The notes below the pieces were generated by a model. That model did no database searches and was not told the DNA's origin. It saw only the letters and a program-made list of their open reading frames with translations. From SZUA-378 sp036652815 (GTDB taxonomy: Bacteria > Bacillota > Clostridia > Lachnospirales > Lachnospiraceae): a stretch of DNA of 26,978 nucleotides. Below are positions 1-5,930 of the stretch, piece by piece. Position 1 is the first letter of the stretch; every line of letters begins with the position of its first letter. Where the stretch lies: the NCBI GenBank assembly GCA_036652815.1, contig JAVVVE010000030.1:1-26978 (forward strand), given 5' to 3'. Made by a program: the position numbers and the translations under genes.

Positions 1-2
1 TG

Positions 3-428
3 TCGCCGCTTGCAGGATTACTGGCTCTGCTATTCCCTGATCCGGTGTACATTGGCCGAGGTTGTTTTGAGCCGACCTATTTTCTGTTCTTACTGATGCA
101 CTGTTCATTTGTGATTATGGGGATCGGAATTGCTACCTCAGGCATTTATACACCGCGGTATGCAGATCTTCCGAAAACGCTGGGGCTGAGTATTATGGGC
201 ATATGCGTCGTCCATGGCATTAATAACATTTTCTTGTATGTGTTTGGGCAAAATCCAAACTATATGTACACCGTGTCGACCGACAGAAATCCAGGGCTTG
301 ATTTCTTTTATAACATTCTGCCGGTCCCTTTACTCTATTTGGTGTTCCCCATATTGATTGCGGTGGTGACTTCAGTCATGCAAATTTTCCTGTTTCGCCT
401 GTTTGTGAGAGAGGCGCAAGACAAGTGA
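3..428 (+). CDS. YwaF/TMEM164-like integral membrane protein, 3' part
   Basis: The frame is open from the left edge of the window, so the true start lies outside; the GTG at 45 is only an internal codon. The visible 141 residues hold about four hydrophobic segments (around residues 1-12, 24-45, 57-75 and 103-130). Between the third and fourth are a GxNPNYMY stretch and a DRNPGLDF stretch. This resembles the C-terminal half of the YwaF/TIGR02206 family of integral membrane proteins (about 230-250 residues), whose function is not established. A charged tail ends the protein. The stop codon lies inside a hairpin. Family assignment is by recalled motif resemblance and is moderately secure; no function is claimed. 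Confidence 0.55.
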   Translation, partial: SPLAGLLALLFPDPVYIGRGCFEPTYFLFLLMHCSFVIMGIGIATSGIYTPRYADLPKTLGLSIMGICVVHGINNIFLYVFGQNPNYMYTVSTDRNPGLDFFYNILPVPLLYLVFPILIAVVTSVMQIFLFRLFVREAQDK

Positions 429-445
429 ACGGCTCATTTGTCTTG
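417..445 (+). terminator. Hairpin spanning the stop codon of the YwaF-like gene
   Basis: CAAGACAAGTGA (417-428) pairs with TCATTTGTCTTG (434-445) over 12 positions with one G-U wobble and a 5-nt loop. The stop TGA is the last codon of the left arm. No T-run follows, so it is at best a weak or decayed intrinsic terminator. Confidence 0.4.
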
Positions 446-499
446 ACTTGACGTACCCCCAGAGTTACACCAGTGACACTTGGTGCTGTGCCGGAAATT

Positions 500-709
500 T
501 CAGGCGACGAAGTGCCCTGCGTAAGCCTCGCAAGGATAGTCACCGCCGTGCTCCGCGTGCGGCCGTTCGGTATTGTATTGCTCGACAAAATCGCGAATGC
601 CGTGACGTAATTCCTTGGGTGTGTTGTACTCATTGATGTAAATATCTTCGCCGTTATATGAGGCAAATACTTCATACTCACATTCTTTTAGACATGCCTG
701 TAAACCCAT
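500..709 (-). pseudogene. IS3-family transposase (OrfB) C-terminal remnant
   Basis: Residues 20-69 read like the end of an IS3-family OrfB integrase domain: a GEDIYINEYNTPKELRHGIR stretch, then EQYNTERPH, then a PCEAYAGHF ending. An intact OrfB is roughly 270-300 residues with a DDE triad. Only the last 50 or so residues remain, the catalytic part is gone and no OrfA is present. The first 19 residues (MGLQACLKECEYEVFASYN) do not look like transposase, so the remnant has been joined to foreign sequence that supplies an ATG. A TTGACA lies upstream on the same strand. It is treated as decayed, although the small frame is technically open. Confidence 0.7.
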
Positions 710-756
710 ATTTAAAATCCTGATATTGTCAATATTTTTTATCTTGCTTTTTCACA

Positions 757-1398
757 TTATCCCTCATATGCATATAAGAAAAATGACATTTCTTTATTTG
801 TATATGCTGCCGGACTGTACTTTTTTTCACACATACGTCTCATACCCTGATGTTCATAGAAACCATAATTGCAGGTAATATCGGTATATAGATAAAAATC
901 CGAAATATTCTGTGACTGCATGTAGTTTTGTAATCTATGAAAAAGTTCTTTCCCTACGCCTGCTCCACGTGCTCTACTGTCAATTGCAAAAAAAGCTAAC
1001 TCACCGTCAAACTCTTTTCCACTTTCCCGATATAGATCTTGATTGATATGTTTAAACATTTCAAATATTTTAAGGACCCTTCTTCCTTCTTTTCTGACAA
1101 GTATCTCTACAATTGCCGCAAATTGTCGCCACGCATAGCGGATCTGCATATGATGTGTTTTTTCATTTTTACCCATAATAATACCTACCGGTATATCCTG
1201 TTTCAATGCTACACAAGTAAACGTTTGATTGGTAAGGCAACTTGCGAGGAAGACTTTAGATAAAATCTTTGCTGTTTTCTGATTACAGATTTTTTCATAA
1301 TTCCATGTGTCACAGATAATCTTTTCCAGAGCTTCATAATCAGATGGTTGAATCGTCCTGTACTGAATTGTGTTTTGTTTCTTCGTTGTTTGTTCCAT
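757..1398 (-). CDS. GNAT-family N-acetyltransferase
   Basis: This 213-residue protein is predicted to transfer an acetyl group from acetyl-CoA to an unknown small-molecule or protein amine in the cytoplasm. The GNAT motif A is clear: a beta strand (ELAFFAID, 133-140) runs into R144-G145-A-G147-V-G149, the pyrophosphate-binding turn, followed by a helix. A motif-B-like NYGFYEHQGM follows at 177-186, typical of the GNAT C-terminal half. The start at 1398 has AAGGAG about 8 nt upstream. The gene is divergent from the MerR regulator and its promoter carries a MerR-type operator, so induction by that regulator is likely. MerR-controlled GNAT enzymes often handle drugs or polyamines, but nothing here fixes the substrate. 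Confidence 0.85.
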   Translation of the reverse strand: MEQTTKKQNTIQYRTIQPSDYEALEKIICDTWNYEKICNQKTAKILSKVFLASCLTNQTFTCVALKQDIPVGIIMGKNEKTHHMQIRYAWRQFAAIVEILVRKEGRRVLKIFEMFKHINQDLYRESGKEFDGELAFFAIDSRARGAGVGKELFHRLQNYMQSQNISDFYLYTDITCNYGFYEHQGMRRMCEKKYSPAAYTNKEMSFFLYAYEG

Positions 1399-1424
1399 TT
1401 TCTTCTCCTTCTCACTAACTTTTA

Positions 1425-1453
1425 TTGACTTTTACTGTTCTGTAATTTATTAT
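1425..1453 (+). promoter_or_regulatory. Promoter of the MerR regulator gene
   Basis: TTGACT (1425-1430), a 17-nt spacer and TATTAT (1448-1453) form a good sigma-A promoter. Its -10 overlaps the -10 of the divergent GNAT promoter on the opposite strand, so the two promoters should exclude each other. Confidence 0.65.
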
Positions 1454-1479
1454 AAAGGGTACAGTAACTGTAATGTCAA
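1449..1479 (-). promoter_or_regulatory. MerR-type promoter of the GNAT gene (19-bp spacer)
   Basis: On the minus strand, TTGACA (1479-1474) is followed after exactly 19 nt by TATAAT (1454-1449). Both hexamers are perfect consensus, but the spacer is 2 nt too long. That is the hallmark of promoters activated by MerR-family regulators, which twist the DNA. The leader to the GNAT start is about 40-45 nt. Confidence 0.8.
1460..1472. promoter_or_regulatory. Predicted MerR operator
   Basis: TACAGTAACTGTA is a perfect 13-bp palindrome (6-bp arms around one base) lying inside the 19-bp spacer of the GNAT promoter. It also falls at the likely transcription start of the divergent merR gene, so binding could activate one gene and restrain the other. 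Confidence 0.75.
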
Positions 1480-1495
1480 GAGAGGATTTTTATTT

Positions 1496-2308
1496 ATGAC
1501 AAATCATGAAATACGGTTTACAACAGGTCAGTTTGCACAACTTCATCACATCAACAAACGCACCCTGCATTACTATGATTCTATCGGGCTATTCTCACCT
1601 GCCTGCATAGGAGAAAACGGCTACCGTTACTATACTTATCTGCAAAGTGCCGCTTTGGAGATGATTCTTGCGATGCGAGAGCTTAATATGTCTATTGAAG
1701 AGATTGACCGCTATATGAAGCATCGTTCTGAAAAGGATCTCCACACTATTATCTCTGATAAAACAGCAGACATTGATAACTCCATTAGACAGTTAAAAGA
1801 AATACGCCGACTTCTCGCTGCCAAAGAAGAACAACTGCGTATTTCTGAACAAGCTGATCTGGATGTCATTGATATAGTGGATTCTCCTACTGAATATCTG
1901 ATACGGAGCAAATCTATTACCGGTGCTTATGATTATGATGATTTTACAGTTTTTATGGAACACGCACATGTCTCACAAGACCACCGATTTTTTAATATAA
2001 GTTATGGCAGTATGATTTCTGCTTCTAAAATCTCAGCTCTTAATTTTGAAGACTATGATTGTTTTTTTACTAAAGTATCTAAATCTTTGCATTCCCCTGA
2101 TTTATTTGTAAAACCGGGTGGACGCTATATACGTGCTTTCTGCGTGGGTGACTGGGATCGGATACCGGATACTTATCAGCGTATTTTGCAATTTGCTATG
2201 ACGCAGGGGGTATCTTTAACAGGTTATGCCTATGAAGAGGGTTTAAATGAGATGGCTATCTCAGATGTCAACGAATATGTAACTCAGATTATGATTTTAT
2301 GTGAATAG
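1496..2308 (+). CDS. MerR-family transcriptional regulator with C-terminal effector domain
   Basis: The frame is open further upstream, but the ATG at 1496 is chosen: AGAGGA lies 9 nt before it, and it places the HTH at the N-terminus, giving 270 residues. Residues 7-30 form the winged HTH (FTTGQFAQLHHINKRTLHYY), with the family-typical GYRYYT wing near 42-47. A long charged helix at about 75-115 matches the dimerising coiled coil. The remaining 150 or so residues look like a GyrI/BmrR-type ligand-binding domain. It probably senses a small molecule and controls the divergent GNAT gene through the palindrome at 1460-1472. The DUF1232 gene follows after 12 nt. Confidence 0.9.
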   Translation: MTNHEIRFTTGQFAQLHHINKRTLHYYDSIGLFSPACIGENGYRYYTYLQSAALEMILAMRELNMSIEEIDRYMKHRSEKDLHTIISDKTADIDNSIRQLKEIRRLLAAKEEQLRISEQADLDVIDIVDSPTEYLIRSKSITGAYDYDDFTVFMEHAHVSQDHRFFNISYGSMISASKISALNFEDYDCFFTKVSKSLHSPDLFVKPGGRYIRAFCVGDWDRIPDTYQRILQFAMTQGVSLTGYAYEEGLNEMAISDVNEYVTQIMILCE

Positions 2309-2320
2309 GAAGGGTGAATC

Positions 2321-2686
2321 ATGGATTTAAAAAAACGTGCTCGACAATTAAAAACTGATATTCCTGCTGTTTTTCTTGCACTTGGCAAAAAAGAAACTCC
2401 TTTTTTTGCAAAATTACTGGCAGGCATTACCATCTGCTATGCTTTATCACCGATTGATTTGATTCCGGATTTTATTCCTGTTCTGGGATATTTAGATGAT
2501 GTTATTCTTTTACCTGCGTTCATTGCATGTACCATAAAATTAATTCCCACAGAAGTCTTTGCTGCCTGCCGGCAGCAATCAGCGCATCTGTGGGAAAATG
2601 GAAAACCTAAAAAATGGTATTATGCCATTCCTATCATAGGTTTATGGTTATTATTTTTTTATCTTATCTTAAAATGTTTTCATTAA
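2321..2686 (+). CDS. DUF1232 (YkvA-like) membrane-associated protein
   Basis: This 121-residue protein carries the DUF1232 signature YALSPIDLIPDFIPVLGYLDD (about residues 46-66), a short hydrophobic hairpin with conserved prolines and aspartates. A second hydrophobic segment lies near the C-terminus (about 101-118), so it is probably a small membrane protein. DUF1232 has no established biochemical function. The start at 2321 has AGGAAGGG upstream, and the gene lies 12 nt after merR, so the two are probably cotranscribed. Its stop is only 3 nt from the stop of the convergent kinase gene, leaving no room for a terminator between them. Confidence 0.85.
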   Translation: MDLKKRARQLKTDIPAVFLALGKKETPFFAKLLAGITICYALSPIDLIPDFIPVLGYLDDVILLPAFIACTIKLIPTEVFAACRQQSAHLWENGKPKKWYYAIPIIGLWLLFFYLILKCFH

Positions 2687-2689
2687 GCC

Positions 2690-3823
2690 TTATTTCTGTG
2701 TCGGAATAGCTGCATATTTAGCTACGATTTCCGCCATTTGGCCCCATTTAGATTCCATATCTGCTACCAGCTTAAATTGAGTTCTGGTACGGTCAAGATT
2801 ATGGTTTTCTCTGTGAATGCGGAAGTAAACATCACCCTCCAGGTAATCTGTGAGAAAACGCATCCCACATTCAAACGTCATAACTTTAGCACCCATCGGA
2901 AGCATCTTAAGCTCTGTCTGTGTCAGACTCCCATTACATCCTTCGATAAATCCTTTTGTGTAGAGATCAAACAGATCCATATCACACCATATCTTATTCA
3001 AATCCGGTTCGTCTTCCAGTCCTGTGCTGGCACCAAAGCGAATAGAATCTCCAAAATCATTTACTGCCAGTCCGGGCATAACGGTGTCTAAATCTATGAC
3101 ACAAATTGCTTTTCCTGTTTTGTTATCGATCATAATATTGTTTAATTTGGTATCGTTATGGGTAACTCGAATCGGAAGCTCTCCTGCTGTTTGCATTTGT
3201 CCTAAAACATTGGCTACATCTTCCCGATTCAGTACAAATTGTATCTCTTCCTGAACCGAAGCTGCACGTCCCATCTTATCTTCTGCAACTACTTGTTTAA
3301 AACGAGCGAACCTTGCTTTGGTATCATGAAATCCTTTAATAGTCTCATGCAATGTATTTGCCGGATAATCTGCCAATAATCTCTGGAAATTACCAAATGC
3401 CAATGCACTGTTATAAAAATCTTCCGGTTTTTCCACAATATCATAGCAGGTAGCACCTTCGATAAAGATATAGCTTCTCCAATAATTACCATCACTGTCT
3501 TTGTAGTAAGGAAGTCCTTGTTTATCCTGAATTACGTTCAAGGTCTCACGCTCCGGATCTCCTCCCTTTGCTATAATCTGTTTCTTTAAATAAGAGGTTA
3601 CATTTAAGATGTTCTCCATCAGTTCAACCGGCTGTTTAAAGATCTCATGGTTCATTCTCTGTAAAATGACACGTTTGGTACTGCCATCTTCTTGCTGTAT
3701 GATCAACGCAAAGGTATCATTGATATGTCCGTTTCCAAATGGACTTTGGTCAATTACCTTACCTCCAAATTGAAAATTATTAATTACTTCTCCTATTTTG
3801 GCACATGATTCTTCTCTTGTCAT
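2690..3823 (-). CDS. nahK: N-acetylhexosamine 1-kinase (NahK/LnpB-like)
   Basis: Predicted to phosphorylate GlcNAc or GalNAc at C1 using ATP. At 377 residues it matches the size of bifidobacterial NahK, and several recalled stretches agree: HNDTKLNNI, the IDLDT-MPG region, the DSIRFGAST region and the ECGMRF-TDYLEGD region. The aminoglycoside-phosphotransferase-like active site is intact: H222-N-D224 (catalytic Asp) and D244-L-D246 (Mg2+ binding). It starts 3 nt after the nucleotidyltransferase stop, with GGGAGGA overlapping that stop, so the two are an operon. Its neighbour across the AraC gene is the GH112 phosphorylase, which releases exactly this kinase's substrate. Functional assignment is strong by motif and context; GlcNAc versus GalNAc preference is unknown. 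Confidence 0.9.
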   Translation of the reverse strand: MTREESCAKIGEVINNFQFGGKVIDQSPFGNGHINDTFALIIQQEDGSTKRVILQRMNHEIFKQPVELMENILNVTSYLKKQIIAKGGDPERETLNVIQDKQGLPYYKDSDGNYWRSYIFIEGATCYDIVEKPEDFYNSALAFGNFQRLLADYPANTLHETIKGFHDTKARFARFKQVVAEDKMGRAASVQEEIQFVLNREDVANVLGQMQTAGELPIRVTHNDTKLNNIMIDNKTGKAICVIDLDTVMPGLAVNDFGDSIRFGASTGLEDEPDLNKIWCDMDLFDLYTKGFIEGCNGSLTQTELKMLPMGAKVMTFECGMRFLTDYLEGDVYFRIHRENHNLDRTRTQFKLVADMESKWGQMAEIVAKYAAIPTQK

Positions 3824-3826
3824 TTT

Positions 3827-4750
3827 CTAATCCTCCCACAATTGTTCCGGATATAATCCTGCTTTTTTAAGCTGACGCATTGCTTCTACTACTACCGGTT
3901 TGTCTTCTTTGTAAGTAACTCCATACCAACGGTCTTCTGATTTAAGAACTGCTACATTAGCTTTGTTGTCGGTTAAGAGATCGCCTACAACATTAGGCAG
4001 GAAATATTCACATTTCATCGGATTCTCCTGCAAGCCTTTCTCCAGAAATGCCGGAAATCCTTTCTTTAATTCTTCCAGAATACTCTGTGTAAATCCCCAC
4101 ATATTCATGGATACCATACTGCCTGCCGGTATCGTTATCCAGTTCTTTCCTTCATCTTCCGTATATGCCGTGACTCCCTCATGCTTCTCAATACGTGTAC
4201 GTTCTCTCAATCCGATGAGGTTGCCCTCTGCATCTGTCTGACAAACACCACGAGCAACATGTCCATTCTCGGTTAAGGTATTTTCTATAATATACCCGAC
4301 CATAGAGTAACGATACTTTTCATCATCTTCATGTGTGGATAAATAGTTATATATCGTTGAAAAAGCACTCTTGCCATAATAGTCATCTGCATTAATCACG
4401 GCAAATGGTCCATCTATAATATCATAGCAGCTAAGTACTGCATGTCCCGTACCCCAAGGCTTCTGTCTACCATCCGGAATCGTATATCCTGCCGGTAGTG
4501 TATTTAGATCCTGAAATACATAAGATACCTGAATATACTTAGATAGCCTGTTTCCTATAATTTCCCTAAAATCATCTTCATTCTCTTTTTTAATGATGAA
4601 GATTACCTGCTTGAATCCTGCCTTAACTGCATCATAGATAGAGAAATCCATGATGATATGTCCTTGTTCATCAATCGGATCTATCTGTTTAAGACCACCG
4701 TAACGACTGCCCATCCCTGCTGCCATAATTACCAATACCGGGTTTTTCAT
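3827..4750 (-). CDS. Sugar-1-phosphate nucleotidyltransferase, probably acting on HexNAc-1-phosphate
   Basis: This 307-residue protein has the nucleotidyltransferase signature AAGMGSRYGGLKQ (residues 10-22) with the catalytic Arg16 and Lys21, and an INADDYYGK metal-binding stretch further on. The start at 4750 is chosen over an in-frame upstream codon at 4846 because AAAGGAGG lies 8 nt before it. The family transfers NMP from NTP to a sugar 1-phosphate. Its place directly upstream of nahK suggests it makes UDP-GlcNAc/UDP-GalNAc from the kinase product. Bifidobacteria use a GalT-like uridylyltransferase (LnpC) for this step, so this would be a non-homologous replacement. Substrate and nucleotide are inferred from context only. 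Confidence 0.8.
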   Translation of the reverse strand: MKNPVLVIMAAGMGSRYGGLKQIDPIDEQGHIIMDFSIYDAVKAGFKQVIFIIKKENEDDFREIIGNRLSKYIQVSYVFQDLNTLPAGYTIPDGRQKPWGTGHAVLSCYDIIDGPFAVINADDYYGKSAFSTIYNYLSTHEDDEKYRYSMVGYIIENTLTENGHVARGVCQTDAEGNLIGLRERTRIEKHEGVTAYTEDEGKNWITIPAGSMVSMNMWGFTQSILEELKKGFPAFLEKGLQENPMKCEYFLPNVVGDLLTDNKANVAVLKSEDRWYGVTYKEDKPVVVEAMRQLKKAGLYPEQLWED

Positions 4751-4852
4751 GATAACTGCCTCCTTTTGTGCTTTTATATGCACTTGCTTACCTATCGTTA
4801 CTATCATGATAATACAATCTCTATGTTTATTCTTTATCCTATTCAATTGTTA

Positions 4853-4867
4853 ATTTGTACTATCCGC
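4853..4867. promoter_or_regulatory. Candidate AraC operator, copy A
   Basis: ATTTGTACTATCCGC occurs here and again at 4978-4992, in the same orientation, 125 bp apart (about 12 helical turns). Both copies lie in the divergent control region between the nucleotidyltransferase and araC genes. Copy A is about 100 nt upstream of the nucleotidyltransferase start. Confidence 0.55.
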
Positions 4868-4937
4868 TTTCTTTCCCCTATTTCAATCTACTATTTTGTT
4901 GTTTTTGTTCAATAATTATAAGTTTCTATGCTCTGTA

Positions 4938-4965
4938 TTGACAATTTCGTTATTTGAGTTATACT
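4938..4965 (+). promoter_or_regulatory. Promoter of the araC gene at 5034
   Basis: TTGACA (4938-4943), a 16-nt spacer and TATACT (4960-4965). The predicted start near 4972 lies just before operator copy B, which would suit autorepression. Confidence 0.6.
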
Positions 4966-4977
4966 ATTTGCATATAT

Positions 4978-4992
4978 ATTTGTACTATCCGC
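4978..4992. promoter_or_regulatory. Candidate AraC operator, copy B
   Basis: Exact 15-bp repeat of 4853-4867, placed at about +6 to +20 of the predicted araC transcript. A shorter, degenerate relative (TTGTAGTATAC) lies before the phosphorylase gene at 8148-8158. Confidence 0.55.
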
Positions 4993-5033
4993 ACACTCTA
5001 ACTTGCGGATTATGAAAAGGAGAGGAAAACGGC

Positions 5034-5930
5034 ATGGCATACGAAAGCATTACCTTGCAGCAAGAGATTCAGATTGACCAGATTGTTTCGATTCATTATT
5101 TTGAATATATGAGTGATTTTACATTTGGTGGAGAATCGCATGATTTTTGGGAATTCCTCTGTGTAGACAAAGGAGTCATTAATGTGATAGCCGATGCCAA
5201 AACCTATACTTTGCAAAAAGGAGATATCATCTTCCACAAGCCCAATGAATTTCATAATGTATTGGCTAATGGCATCATCGCTCCTAATTTGGTGGTAATC
5301 GGATTTGAATGTAGCTCCGACAGGATGGATTTCTTCAGGGATAAGATTTTGCAAATTGGAGAAGCAGAGCGCTCCCTTTTAGGATTATTGATTAAAGAAG
5401 CGCACAATACATTTGCTTCCGGTCTGGATGACCCTTACTGTGAAAAATTAATTCGAAAGGAAATAACTCCTTTTGGATCAGAGCAATTTATTAAAATGTA
5501 TCTGCAGGAGATTCTATTACGCCTGATTCGTACTTACAGTGCAGAACATGTGCGCATGGTTCTCCCCAAGTCTACCAAGCAGCGAAGCGAAGATGAGCTC
5601 TTCCATAAAGTCATCTCTTACATGGAAGAAAATCTAAGCAAACATCTAACCATAGAACAAATCTGCAGAGATAATTTGATGGGGCGTTCTATCCTGCAGA
5701 AGCTGTTCCGTGAGCACACTGAGTATTCTGTGATTGACTATTTTTCTTCTATGAAGATTAATATGGCCAAACAGTTGATGCGCGAACAGCACATGAACTT
5801 CACACAGATATCTGATTTTCTTGGGTATAATTCTATTCACTATTTTTCCAGACAATTCAAGAAAACTACCGGTATGACACCTTCTGAATATGCTTCTTCT
5901 ATTAAATTGCTGGCCGAGAAAAATAATTAA
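5034..5930 (+). CDS. AraC-family regulator of the galacto-N-biose locus
   Basis: This 298-residue protein has an N-terminal cupin-like sensor (about 25-90, with ESHDFWEF, the KGD turn and PNEFHNV) and a C-terminal double HTH (about 195-290) ending in the family-typical GYNSIHYFSRQFKKTTGMTPSEY. The start is the ATG at 5034, behind AGGAG/GAGGA. It is divergent from the nucleotidyltransferase-kinase operon and convergent with the phosphorylase gene, overlapping that gene by 4 nt at the stops. This placement and the repeated sites nearby suggest that it senses galacto-N-biose, lacto-N-biose or a product and controls both units. The ligand is inferred, not seen. Confidence 0.9.
   Translation: MAYESITLQQEIQIDQIVSIHYFEYMSDFTFGGESHDFWEFLCVDKGVINVIADAKTYTLQKGDIIFHKPNEFHNVLANGIIAPNLVVIGFECSSDRMDFFRDKILQIGEAERSLLGLLIKEAHNTFASGLDDPYCEKLIRKEITPFGSEQFIKMYLQEILLRLIRTYSAEHVRMVLPKSTKQRSEDELFHKVISYMEENLSKHLTIEQICRDNLMGRSILQKLFREHTEYSVIDYFSSMKINMAKQLMREQHMNFTQISDFLGYNSIHYFSRQFKKTTGMTPSEYASSIKLLAEKNN

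Noticed and set aside
376..681. 101-codon minus-strand frame across the IS remnant
   Set aside because: It overlaps the recognisable transposase tail in another frame and shows no domain.
1370..1495. N-terminal extension of the MerR frame
   Set aside because: It would run through the promoter and operator, and the extension is hydrophobic and unlike MerR; the ATG at 1496 has a good ribosome binding site.
4751..4846. Upstream start of the nucleotidyltransferase
   Set aside because: The 32-residue extension lacks a ribosome binding site and precedes the normal nucleotidyltransferase N-terminus; the start at 4750 follows AAAGGAGG.
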